Positions 12,589 through 22,655 of a stretch of 64,000 bases of DNA are shown piece by piece. The stretch comes from Symbiodinium natans. Lineage: Eukaryota > Sar > Dinophyceae > Suessiales > Symbiodiniaceae. Position numbers and translations under genes: made by a program. Where the stretch lies: positions 43,501 through 107,500 of the forward strand of contig CAJNDS010000042.1 in assembly GCA_905221605.1 (NCBI GenBank), in the 5' to 3' direction. Within the stretch, counting starts at the first letter, position 1, and every line of letters starts with the position of its first letter. A model generated the notes under the pieces. That model saw nothing but the letters and a program-made list of their open reading frames with translations, was not told the DNA's origin and made no database searches.

Positions 12589-13262
12589 CTCGCGTAGCTT
12601 GGAGCCCACGACCGGCACGGCAAACTTGTAGAAGACCGCATAAAGGTCTCTGACCTGAGACCGGAATGAGCCCTCTGTAAACAAGAAACCCATCTGAACC
12701 CATCCGACGTAAAGTGTGTGACCGACCTCTGCTTGTGAGAAGCCCTCCGTCTTCTTGTAGACCTCGAGCTTTCGCTTAGGGTTTTCGCCCAGGGCTTTCT
12801 GCATCCCTTCGTGAAGCTATGCCCTCACCAGAGAAATTATGCTTCAAAGTCTTCCAGGGTTCCGGCCGTAAGCAAATGGATGAATTCATGGAACTCAATG
12901 GTGCCAGTGTGGTCCTGGAGGAGACAACAGCTGTCGAATGCTGTCGAGGGGCGGAACCGCCGTGATAGAAGCCGACACAGCAGCGGCATGCCGGCTCCTC
13001 ATCAACCACAGCGATGGCAGCTTCCTGAGTGCCAAACAAGCAAGACAGTCAAGGGGGGAAGCAGAAGCTTGCCTGGGCACATGGGCTCTGAGCTCCAGAC
13101 CACCGTCGATTTGAATGGCGTGATGCTGAAGGAGCGCATGACGCCCTGCCGTTTGGCGCAACGCGCAGATGGGCGAACTGGATGGCAAAAGCCAGCCTCG
13201 ATCTCTTCGGTGTCCAAAGAACCCGAGCCATCTTCATCAAACTCCCGAAACACTCTCTGTAC
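12589..13262 (-). CDS. EF-hand protein with a canonical loop pair (multi-exon)
   Basis: A likely calmodulin-like Ca2+ sensor. Resolved exons: 13197-13262 (22 codons, loop D-E-D-G-S-G-S-L-D-T-E-E in 'VFREFDEDGSGSL'); 12998-13024 (9 codons, ends 'AIAVVDE'); 12843-12914 (24 codons, completes a second loop with 'DHTGTIEFHEF'); 12727-12798 (24 codons, 'KALGENPKRKLEVYKK...'); 12589-12654 (22 codons, 'VRDLYAVFYKFAVPVVG'). All five are phase 0 at both ends. Donors are GC, GA, GC, GT and GC; acceptors are AG. A helix exon between 13024 and 13197 ('LLQHHAIQIDGGLEL') is likely but its ends were not fixed. Coding-like sequence continues upstream to about 13500 ('ILEITQKLTKFATLDF') and downstream near 12450-12530. 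Length and partner are unknown. Confidence 0.72.
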
Positions 13263-13557
13263 CTCAAGACAAGGAGACAAGCTTGCAGGAAAGTTGGGCC
13301 TTTATTGGGGTAGGCCTGAGCCCGCTCGTAGGATGTGTACTGTCCTATGAAGCGGAGGTACTCCTGGACAGGGGATGTCACAAGGGTAAAAGACCGGAGG
13401 CCGGGCAGATTGAACCTCGAAGTCGAGGGTAGCGAACTTTGTGAGCTTCTGAGTGATCTCCAGAATGACCTGCACTTTTCTGGACACGCAAGAGGGGACC
13501 ATCCTGAGAGTGCTTATGGCAAAAATTGAGCTCAGCCGGTTGCAGTAGGCTGGAGAA

Positions 13558-13602
13558 GCGAAGGGGGGAGGGGGCAGGGGGCAGGGGGCAGGGAGCGGCT
13601 GG
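13558..13602. repeat. G-rich minisatellite (GGGGGCA units)
   Basis: Repeated GGGGGCA-type units (GGGGGAG, GGGGGCAG three times). Four closely spaced G runs could form a G-quadruplex. The tract is between coding stretches and is probably intronic. Confidence 0.8.
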
Positions 13603-14325
13603 GGGGGCTCCGCGAGTGCAGGCGGCAGTTGGTCGGGTCCCAGACGGTTCCAGCGCCATTACAAGAACTGAGAAGAAACGAGAAGTTCACGGTCCGCCTG
13701 GACTGCAGAGGGCGATAGCTGAACGTGCAATACCGGATGCCTAGACCTTTTGCCCTGAACTGTGCAAACAACAGGCAGCTGCGCATAGTGACAGAGTGTG
13801 CACGCTCCCGTGCCGACCCAGTTGCCTTTCCTGCTCTGTCTCGAGACGCTGTCTCACTTCCAAGCGCATTCGACCTAGTATGACCTAGTATCCAGTAACC
13901 CCGTATCAGCCAGAAGCACCATATAGATATAGGTCTGTTCTATCTGTAAAGTCCCCGTGTAAAGTGAGTGGTCTAGCACAACATTGAGCCAACAATCAAC
14001 CTCTAAACGGGTGAGACCTCCTCGCCGAAGCCAGGAGCAATTCCGGTGCGTTTGCGGAGCAGTGATTCTGCTATAGCGAGTGGCCCACTGACCCCAGGCA
14101 ATCTGAACGGTCTTGTGCTTTGCCTGCATGAGTCTAGAAGTACGTACAAGTGTGGCATACCGAGTTGGGATGCAAGCAGCACTCGCCAAAGGGTGACACT
14201 TCCTCAGTCCACGCCACATGGACAACTGCGGCACCACCAACACAGAAGAACCAGCAAGGAATGGTGGGTGAGGCCACACGCGCATCATGCATCAACGTGG
14301 TGCCACCGAATTTCTCTGCCGGACC

Positions 14326-14574
14326 CTAATAACGGGGCCTTCCTAGTATGATTGAAAAATAGGACCGTATTGGACCGTTTTCGACAATGCGCCGTTGTGT
14401 TGCAGCTAAAGCGTCAGGCTGGAGACCTGCACAGCAAGTCCATTCTGCGTTTGCGATCGCGATCTGGCCACTTGAAGGACTGCATCGGTTTGCTAGACTG
14501 ACCCGATGAGGGATGGCCCAGCTCACGATGACCGCTTTGCGGTAAAAGGATAAGCCAAAGAGCATCCGCTTCAC
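14326..14574 (-). CDS. Possible coding exon, unrecognised
   Basis: The upstream part of this minus-strand frame, about 14505-14574, includes a hydrophobic, tyrosine-containing stretch ('LFGLSFYRKAVIVSWAI') that reads like real protein. The rest may be intron. No family is recognised. It may belong to the 3' end of the gene at 14.8-16.4 kb or to the 5' end of the EF-hand gene below. Confidence 0.28.
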   Translation of the reverse strand: MKRMLFGLSFYRKAVIVSWAIPHRVSLANRCSPSSGQIAIANAEWTCCAGLQPDALAATQRRIVENGPIRSYFSIILGRPRY

Positions 14575-14799
14575 TCCAGTGATTTTGGCATGGCCGCTAC
14601 CTCAGCTTAACGCCATGTCACCACCGACACTTTCCACGCGCAAGATGTGGATGACAAAGCAAAGATAGCAAAGGCTCACAAGCATGAGGCCACAGCAAAT
14701 TCATTGTGATGACGGGCTCGGCTTTGGTTTCCTCGTGCAATGCGACAGAATCACTGAGGAGCCCTCCCCACCAACTGCGCAAGCCGGCGCAATCCGTTC

Positions 14800-16415
14800 A
14801 ACCATGTTCAACCCCGACCTCCAGGTCGCCACGCTCCGCCAAAAGCTCTGCGGCACGGCTGGCCGCGCGCTGGCGGATTTCAGCCTATGCACCCTCCCCT
14901 CAATACCACGGTATGCTTCTTGAAACCTTTAAACTGTCTAAAGCTCGTCGAGGACCCCCACCTCCTTGGCCACCTGCTCGCGCTTGGCCAGCTCTATGGC
15001 GCGTTGAGTCCGATCCCACTCGTCTTGGTAGGACTTCAGCTGCAGAATGTCCTCACGTCGGCCAGTCAGGAATTTGTCACATGCAGCCATCAGAAACCTA
15101 GTCAACGACTTGCGTGTGACTGAATCAAAGGTCCATAGCCACTGAGTTTGATGTCTCCGGCTTGCAGCACCCGCACAATCCACCGCCACCTCAGCTCAGG
15201 CACTTCACTCAAGCAAACGAGCCGCGCAGGCCTTTTTCATGTGCAAAGCTGCCGTGCAGCTAAGGTTCTGAAAAGAGAAAGCAGTACCCGGTCGATTGCC
15301 GCCATCCAGCGCACAGTCCATAGGCACGGTGTTAAACGATCCAAGATAATGCAAGGGCTGTAACGAGCTGCTGTGACATGTTAGTAACATGTTTCTTGTT
15401 GCCTCATGCGCTTTGGGGTGGCGTCCCCGGTCACAAAGCGGCGTGGCTAAGAACTACAACCGCAACCTCTGTTGGAGATGCTTGCCTTCACAGAAGCAGC
15501 TGAGGTGGTCTCTGCATGTATCTGACCAAGACTCCAAGCCAATGATCTGCGAGGTTGAGCGATGGATGCACAAGGCCATCCTGACTGGCTGTTGACATGG
15601 TGCCTACCTACCTAAGCTCTCCACCTGGGCATCAATCTTCAGGTAGCCCAAGTGAATCAATGCCTTCTCAAGGTCATCTACCTTGTCACACCATTCAGCA
15701 TGCTTTGCTCCGAGCTGTTTCCGCTGATGCATCATGGGAAGGCTGGGTGCACCACGTCAATGTCTGAACCTCCCGTCCCAAACAGGCAACTTCTGGATCT
15801 CATAACTGGCTTGAGAAGACGGATGGAAGTCAGCTCACACTGCCAGCATTCTTTGGGGCTTGCTTTCGGGGCGCATCGCCCCTAGCTTGCGGCATCCCAG
15901 GCGCTTCCAATGCTCTTGAAGCGATAGAAAGCTTCCCTGATTCTCTCCTTGTGCCCATGTCGCTCGCGATGCAAAATCTATCACTGTAAGCGGGCTGTGC
16001 AGACACGCTGTCCTGCTCTGATGCTGGAAAGCTGGAGATGTCTTCCACCTACAGGAGCGGCAGCAAGCATCCGTGCACCCAGTACAAGCTAGCAAACCTG
16101 CGACTCAGTCTTATCAACAACAAATAACAGCAATGAAGGCCATGGCAAATCACGTGTTCGGCGCTGGAAGGCCTCGGGCCTCGGGACCTATGAGCCATGT
16201 CTTACCACTGCCTTGAAGCGGGTATACATCTGCGCAGGAGCCTCTGCAGCAGGTTCGCAAATGCTGCGAAACGTAAGTTTCCCTGACCACGGATGGCTTT
16301 CCAAAGCAACTTGATGTAAACAGGCCAGATCTTCCGGCGGATCGAGGATCTCCTTCAGCTCGAACTCGTTCCCCAAATCGGCCTCGTTGAACGCCTCGAT
16401 GCTTGGTTGCTCCAT
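14800..16415 (-). CDS. Charged, partly coiled-coil protein, unrecognised
   Basis: The probable start is the ATG at 16413-16415, because no in-frame acceptor lies just upstream. Exon 1 (16206-16415, 70 codons, begins 'MEQPSIEAFNEADLG') ends at a canonical GTAAG donor. The next exon starts at 16048 in matching phase ('VEDISSFPASEQ', Ser-rich). A helical exon at about 15612-15740 follows ('EWCDKVDDLEKALIHL'), then about 14940-15120 ('QDEWDRTQRAIELAKREQ', strongly coiled-coil) and about 14800-14880 ('IRQRAASRAAELLAERG'). I know no family with this order. The charge pattern suggests a structural or scaffolding role; that is inference only. The stop was not located. Confidence 0.5.
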
Positions 16416-16456
16416 GCCGACAAGAGATGTGATTTGTGAATTGTATGACGTGAACA

Positions 16457-17092
16457 TCAAGTGACAAGTGACCGAGAGAATGCGACGGCAAACAACCCAG
16501 TCCTGTCCTTCCTTTCAAAAAGTCCCTGCATGTCCCTGGTATGTACACCTTGCCGACAAGCTACGGTGCGCCGCAGAAGTCTGGCAACTGTCTCTTCCGC
16601 AAGGGAGGCTCTCCTCACGGAGTTCCTCCGCGACTCGCCTGATTCCCAAAAAGGCTTGAGATGAAGAGAAGTGAAGACGACCACAAGAAGCAATGGACCA
16701 ATGGACTCTCCAACCGATGTCTCCCACCTCCTTTGGCTGACCGTGGTGAGCCGTCCAGGAGCTCTTTGCGAGCCTGTGAAGATGTCTTGCGTGGTCTGTC
16801 TAACACCCGGCCATGCATGACGTGCGCATAAAGTAAAGAGGTGATCGAAAGGCACCCAAACCATGCGGAAGTCTGAGTTCTGTACCGCTTGTTGGGCGGC
16901 AACAACCACATCGCCGAACTTGGCCAGACAAAACAGGTGCGCCATCCAGCACAGCAACCAATCGGCATGCGGCATGTTGATGGGTTTACTGTAAGACATG
17001 TGGTCTGCGGGTCGTGAATGACCTGAGCTGCCTGCAGAGTTGAAGCTCTGCTTGATGGAGCTTTTTCGCCGGCCCTGGCGGTTTGCTCTCAC
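16457..17092 (-). CDS. Coding exons of an unrecognised gene
   Basis: The stretch at about 16830-16985 has strong protein character, with 'HADWLLCWMAHLFCLAKF' and 'GDVVVAAQQAVQNSDFRM'. A lower stretch at about 16530-16640 is plausible in either of two frames ('RRASLAEETVARLLRR' or 'GIRRVAEELREES'), so an intron boundary must lie between. No domain is recognised. It lies directly upstream of the gene starting at 16415 and may be the 3' end of a separate gene. Confidence 0.38.
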   Translation of the reverse strand: MRANRQGRRKSSIKQSFNSAGSSGHSRPADHMSYSKPINMPHADWLLCWMAHLFCLAKFGDVVVAAQQAVQNSDFRMVWVPFDHLFTLCARHAWPGVRQTTQDIFTGSQRAPGRLTTVSQRRWETSVGESIGPLLLVVVFTSLHLKPFWESGESRRNSVRRASLAEETVARLLRRTVACRQGVHTRDMQGLFERKDRTGLFAVAFSRSLVT

Positions 17093-17099
17093 GTTCTCA

Positions 17100-17960
17100 C
17101 TCCTACGTCTCCATGTCAGACCGCCGTGATCTTAACCCTCAATCCTAGTATAAACCTTGAAAACCAGCTGCCTCCAAGGTCTTTTCGCTATCCTCCTCCT
17201 CCTCCTTGCTGCCTGGGATCCTGGCCAGAACCTGGGTGCCCTTGGCGCCGCAAAGACTTGGGGCAAACTGAGGGGGTCTTGGGTGGGGGGGTCGGGGAAT
17301 GGGGGCGTGGCTTTAGTTTGGGGGTGTGGCTTGGTAGGGGGTCTTGGGTCGGGGGGTGTAGCAGTGTCGCGATTCCTAGCCATGCGTTGCTGGTGCGCTT
17401 TCTGGGATGCCTTGACAAGAAGCCCCCCGAAAACTTTCTGGGTATTGCGGTTGGGTGAGGGCAATTCGGGGAAAACTGGGACAACCAAAATTCAGGAACC
17501 CGTGTCGCTAACTCCGTGGTGCCATTCGGGGCCCTTGAGCCACCAGTTCGGGGACCGATGTGGAACGCCCTGCAGTCTGGAAAGACTTCTGGGGCATTCG
17601 ATGGCTTTCGTGAGGTTCTGGGAGCGTGGTTTTGGCCCACTTCAAAGTGAGCTCGCACGGGATCAGCGCGCACCAGAAGTGACAACTATACGTGCTGCAA
17701 GCAAGCAGGCAGGCAAGCAAGCTCATCGTTCTGAAATGAAAGGGGACTGATCTTGACAATTTGTCCTTTCTCTGCTACCTGCTACCGTGCTGATGAAGCT
17801 GTACCAAGAACTCCCCGGCTTCCGACATGGCCATAGCTTCGTGTTTTGCTGAAACACACCTGCTTGAACTGGCATAACTCTCAGGAGACAGGGCGGGGTT
17901 TAATAACACATTGTCCTATTGTCCCCGCTCCAATACCTCGATGGCATCACTTTCGCTCGG
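17100..17960. other. G-rich, no gene resolved
   Basis: The plus strand has irregular G runs from about 17265 to 17360 (GGGGGG, GGGGTG steps). Long overlapping frames on both strands follow from this bias and have poor protein composition. No exon could be supported. Confidence 0.45.
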
Positions 17961-17973
17961 ATTGGAGGTTTAG

Positions 17974-18036
17974 GAAACCCTAAACCCTAATTAAGCCCTA
18001 AACCCTAAACCCTAAACCCCAAACCCTAAACCCTAA
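17974..18036. repeat. Interstitial telomere-like repeat (CCCTAAA)
   Basis: About seven CCCTAAA units, with one short interruption (TTAAGCCCTAAA) and one CCCCAAA variant. Orientation is C-rich on the plus strand. Confidence 0.92.
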
Positions 18037-18176
18037 AGGCTGCGCGAAGCTTGGAAGCTGGCCCACAAGGAATCCTCCTTCGACCGCCGGCGCATGAAAA
18101 GGCTGGCACCAGAGACCTTCTTCCTTGGAGAGCAGCGAAGCAAAAGTACACGCTTCGTGCACTTAGCCTAAACACC

Positions 18177-18238
18177 TCCAAACCCCAAACCCCAAACCCC
18201 AAACGCCAAACCCCAAACCCCAAACCCTAAACCCTAAA
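18177..18238. repeat. Variant telomere-like repeat (CCCCAAA then CCCTAAA)
   Basis: About six CCCCAAA units (one CGCCAAA) run directly into two CCCTAAA units. The variant differs from the canonical heptamer by a single T-to-C change repeated in phase, so it spread with the array rather than mutating unit by unit. Confidence 0.88.
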
Positions 18239-18562
18239 CGTTGCAGTGCACTCGTGGGCGCCCGGCAGTCCAAGCAGCTCTCGCACGCACATGGGAGATC
18301 CACTGTTCACGACCTGTATCGGCCTGCTGCGGCTGCTGTACCGGAACACTCTGAAAGTCCCAAGCCCACAAGGAAAAGGGGAGGGGAGGACAAAAAGATG
18401 GGTGGTGCTTGGGCCCTAGCAGCTGGCCCAGCATCTTCCTCTCCGCTGCCGTGCCTCGCCGGCGAAGGCCACAGCAGTCCACAACAAAAGTCACCGATTT
18501 TTGTCCCCCACTGTTCGTGTCATGAGGCAACCCCGAACATAGCTGACCTCCCCATTCTCGAG

Positions 18563-18642
18563 CTAGCTCAGGCTCCGACGCTGCACCGCGCGTCGGTAAG
18601 CCATGTCAAATGCCTCATCAAACTTCATGACTTCGTTGACCT
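18563..18642 (-). CDS. Likely terminal exon of an unrecognised gene
   Basis: A pyrimidine-rich stretch and CAG acceptor on the minus strand are followed by an open frame 'VNEVMKFDEAFDMAYRRA' plus a few residues and a TAG stop just below 18565. The composition is clearly protein-like, while the frame above the acceptor is not. The rest of the gene was not resolved; the AT-rich stretch at about 18920-18940 is intronic or intergenic. Confidence 0.42.
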
Positions 18643-19124
18643 GGCACAGGGGAGAAGCCGAAAAAAAAAAACACCATCTGTACTCTAAACTCCAAACCCT
18701 AAATATCCTATTCTGCCCAAAGAGGCCCCAAACAGTAAGGAGACCCTGTGAGCCCAGGGGTCCAAAAGCCACGACCGTTTCGCATTTCGCGAACACAGAA
18801 GCCGCAAAAGAACATGATGACAGCTTCCGGGACGGTCCAAAAAGTGAGCAGGCTTTGAGAAAATCCCAGCTTTCTCGACTCATTAGGAACCCCTTGGGGG
18901 TAACATAACATGAACAAATATTATATATATATATATGGACTAACATGAGTACAATACATATGAATGCAAATATGAACACAAAAACCAAAGAATCATCCGA
19001 AATCCCAAGCGCTGTCCGGAGAATCGCTCAAGGGCCCTTGGGCCGGCCTCCTGCTTGGCCTTCTTCCTCTGCTTTAGCTGCGCCTCGCGCAGAGGAACTT
19101 AGGGGGCCGCCCTGAAGAACTGTC

Positions 19125-19130
19125 GGGGGG

Positions 19131-19163
<33 letters not shown>

Positions 19164-19177
19164 CGGGGGGGAGGGGG
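19125..19177. repeat. Long poly-G run
   Basis: An uninterrupted run of 31 G at 19132-19162 is flanked by further G runs broken by single C, T or A. Such a tract is prone to sequencing and assembly length error, and could form G-quadruplex. Confidence 0.95.
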
Positions 19178-19795
19178 CCTTAGGGTTTTCTGTTATGGTT
19201 TTTGCCACGTTTTTCGGACTGTGTGATGGTGGTTGGTGGTTAATTACTAGTGTATATACTGTATGTTCCTAGGCAAGCACGCAGCCCACTCAAGCTTGGC
19301 GTGTTTTTCCTCTAAGCTTTTATCACACCTCAGACGCCTTGCCGGACTGTGCCAACAAGAATGAGCTTGGGGCGACGCTGAAAGCTTCTGACAGAAATGC
19401 TTGATGTGCTCAGCTCCAGCGGCACAGACAGCTGGAGTTTTTGTGGGCGTACGCACGTGCCACGTACTGATAGCTTTCCACGTGCCAATGATCACGATGG
19501 CGCCAGCTTCTTGGCTCTGCAAGCACTCCCTGGTTGGCATCCGGCTTCAGATCTGCGAGGTCGAATCCAAGATCTTCTCCATCTGGCTAGCCCGCAGGCA
19601 CCAGCTACAACTCATCTCGAAGCAAGCTTTCGTTTGCAGCTGCTGCCTTACAGGACTTGCCGGTTGCAAAACTGCCTGGCTGGCTGTCACAGCAAAAACA
19701 TGTTCGACTGCCGAGAAGATGCTTCTTCCCAAGCTTCTACGCAGATCGCATCGTACAAGATGAAATCCTGAGGAGACAAGTACTGCAAGGTGACA
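19178..19795. other. No gene resolved
   Basis: Downstream of the macro-domain stop. Open frames on both strands are present but none has convincing composition or splice context. It is presumably 3' flanking and intergenic sequence. Confidence 0.4.
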
Positions 19796-20895
19796 TTAGG
19801 ATAAGAACGCATCGTGCTGCAGGATGTGCAGCCCAAGGTCTATTCGTTGCACATCCCCAACATGTTGCAAGGCTGCTTGGACGGATACCTTGTGCAGACA
19901 GCAAAGCAGCGACTGCCAAGATGTGCCTGCACTGGCAACCGAGCCTCAAAGCACAGCAAAGAATACTAAAGCGTGCATCGGGCCTTGGCTGCAGAGTCCA
20001 GGGAGTCATATCCGCCGAAGCCATTTACACCACAGGAAATCGCCGGAAGTGCAATGGATTCTGCACGAGCCTTGGCATCCTAGCACCTAGAACACTGCTT
20101 GGAAAGCCGTCCTCTTAGATAATCTTCTTTACTGATGGACAAAGCCTTCAAAGAATTGCAAACCAGGCACTGCGTTTGCCAAAGCGAAGATGTTCCTGTA
20201 TGTGTCTGCCAGCACCTGCTCTGCCTTCTTGTGGGCTTCCGCTGTAGACTTCGCAGAGCCAGCACAGCGGACTGCTGTGTCATAGTCGGGTCCTTGTATG
20301 GTCAAGATAAGAACAGCCGCACTGCAGCAACAGACGCATAAAGTCGACAGCTTGCAATACACCAGGCCGGCATGCAGAGAACAAACCACGAACGGCAAGC
20401 AAGACAACACGCAACACAAGGTAACTACAGCCTGAGTGGCCAACGGCGTGAATGACATGCGCGCACTGGAGCAGGTGACCGCGGGTCAGCCGGGCTTCTC
20501 CACGAGGGCAGCGCACCTTGCCTCCATGGCCAGGCGCGGATGCCACCCAGTCCTCGCTTGATGTCGTGCCCTCCACAAGAGGCAAAGACAGGCACTCCAC
20601 CGCCAGCCCCGGTCCTTCACAAAAGTGCACATTAGCGTATATTCAATGAATGATTTGAAGTGCACATTCGTGTTCTGCAGTACATGCGACCTGTGACAGG
20701 TCCTGCGCGAGAATGCACTGCCGAATTCACATCCCGGCGCCCCATGTGGCGCCAGTACTCCGGCTGTTGACTTGGCTCTAGATGCACGTTAGCAGCATTC
20801 ACAATACAGTCCCCTCGCCAGTCTGCAATGTTCCCTTGCAGCAGTCGCAGGCAGGTGCCAGAGCGCCGGAATGCGGAGACTAAGCGTAAAGACAT
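19796..20895 (-). CDS. Macro-domain (ADP-ribose-binding) protein, complete
   Basis: Six exons give a 206-residue protein: 20703-20895, 20570-20614, 20441-20521, 20171-20292, 19984-20070, 19796-19888 (621 nt including TAA). It is one macro domain and little else. In order: 'LLQGNIADWRGDCIVNAAN' (ligand-binding Asn pair), 'DVNSAVHSRAG' (in place of the usual GGGVDxAIHxAAG, so the glycine loop is altered), 'CPRGEARLT', 'HVIHAVGPDYD', 'DTYRNIFALAN', 'SIALPAISCGVNGFGG' (usual SIAFPAISTGxYGFP), 'VQRIDLGLHILQHDAF'. Known macro domains bind ADP-ribose and many remove it from proteins or O-acetyl-ADP-ribose. Introns are 88, 48, 148, 100 and 95 nt with donors GA, GC, GC, GT, GC. An in-frame upstream ATG at 20982 could extend the N-terminus by 29 residues; I chose 20895 because the domain starts there. 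No signal peptide is seen. Confidence 0.86.
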
Positions 20896-22537
20896 GGCTG
20901 GCCCCCAGATGCCGACATCTTCGGATTTCGAAAGCTTTGCGAAGACTGAAAAGGAGTGCTGCATCAGTTGCAAGCTGCTCATCCCCTGCCACTACATCAC
21001 ACTGCACACCACTAGTCTGCCTGCAAACCGCTCATTCGCCGGAGTAGCACCGAACGAAAAGTGCTAAAGCCACTTAGAGGCCTGAGAAGCTTGAGGCACA
21101 AAATCAGGCTCCGAACAAAAGACGTCTGATTGACCCACCCTAAATTCCTCGCAAAGTGCCAAGCCCTGGGCAGGATTGTCAGTAGTCTGGACTTGTTGCT
21201 TCACAGTTTTAGCAAGGAAGCATGCAATCTGATGCATGGCAGCATGGCATGCAGGAGGTTTGGCGAAGAGAAATGCTGTTTCGGAGCATGGGGTTCTCGT
21301 AGCAAAAGGTAGAATGAGGTGCAAAGTCACGTGGTGCTGCCGTCGTTTGATGACACTTCTCCGGCGTGCAGAGTCAACATCGCAGGCCTTCGATGGCCAT
21401 GTTGCAGAGAAGCTTGCAGACAAAGTCGGAAAACGGAGCCCGCCCTCCTCGGTGTGAGCTTCTTATCCAACGAAGCAGCGGCTCCGAGAGGATGATCCAG
21501 AATACAAGTCTTCTTCTTCCCTCGCCAGTCCTTCAAGGCCAAAGGTGCTGAAGAGGTCATGGGACGCCGCTCTTGAACACCTGCGAGCAACAAGCTTGTC
21601 ACCCCAACGCCACGCATCTTTCGGAACCCACGCCCACGCCCGCGCCCACTGCCTGGCCCAGTCCGTGGGCGAATAGCTGGAGCTGATGGCCTTCGCCTCG
21701 CAAGGACTGGATTTCAACTCTCGTCAGGTAGCAAAAACACACTCATCCCAACATGGATGCTCCTGGACTTACACATCAGTGTTGCAGAAATACACACCCG
21801 TAAATGAGAAACCCCACAGTATGGACGCTGCACGTCGTTGTCCAGGCGTAAGGGCTCAAAACCCACAATCCCTGGCGGACGATGATGTTTTAGACGGAAC
21901 TAGACATTTTTTTTATGATTTATCCCGCAATTTGGAGGGCCGGGTTAGCACCCAAGCAGATGCTTGGATTTTTTGTTGTTTGGTACTTGTAGAGTTGACT
22001 CAAACGACCGGTCGGTGCGCACACCCGAGATGCATGCATCGAGTATTGACCTTTGAACCCCCGGTTGCCCGAACACACCCGAGACACACACATCGAGCGT
22101 TCATCTCTGAAGCGCCCTGGCCACATCGCCCAAAGTGCGATGCTCAAACGCGGACGCTCTAGAAATTGATGCAGCTGTTTACGCTCACTTGTGTCGTTCG
22201 CGCGTTCACGCACTTATAACAAATTACCTCGCACATTTCATATGCAACATGCTGATTGTTTGTTTGTGCCCGCGTGAACAGTGAACACCATTACCTCCTC
22301 GTCAAGGTAATCCTGGAAGCTATAATCCCAAGGGCTTAAGTGTGATTCCCCAATGTTGACCCTACCAGGCGATGCAAAAGAAGGCTACTGCCGAGATCTG
22401 CCGAGTAAAGCCCGCATGAGAGCACGTTGAGAAGAAGTTCGTTTCAAGAGCCCTGCCTGCCGAGAAGTGGTGAAGAGCTGCTGGCTCCTTGCGAAGTCTG
22501 GTCCAAACGGAACTGATGCAGCAGACTCAACCCACCC

Positions 22538-22540
<3 letters not shown>
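20896..22540. other. Upstream of the macro gene; possible coding stretch at 21.07-21.25 kb
   Basis: A minus-strand frame at about 21067-21240 ends with a stop and reads like protein ('NPAQGLALCEEFRVGQSD'). It may be a terminal exon of another gene or a chance frame. At about 22020-22115 a motif with CACACCCGAGA and CATCGAG occurs twice about 57 nt apart. Nothing else is supported. Confidence 0.32.
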
Positions 22541-22569
<29 letters not shown>

Positions 22570-22655
22570 GCGACCCCCGCCATGAACACACGTACGAGTA
22601 CTGAAGAAGAAGAAGAAGAAGAAGAAGAAGCAGAAGAAGAAGAAGAAGAAGAAGT
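22541..22655. repeat. Poly-C run and GAA microsatellite
   Basis: A run of 29 C at 22541-22569 is followed, after about 30 nt, by irregular GAA/GAAGAA repeats at about 22602-22655. The Leu-, Glu- or Phe-rich open frames across it are repeat artefacts. Confidence 0.95.
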
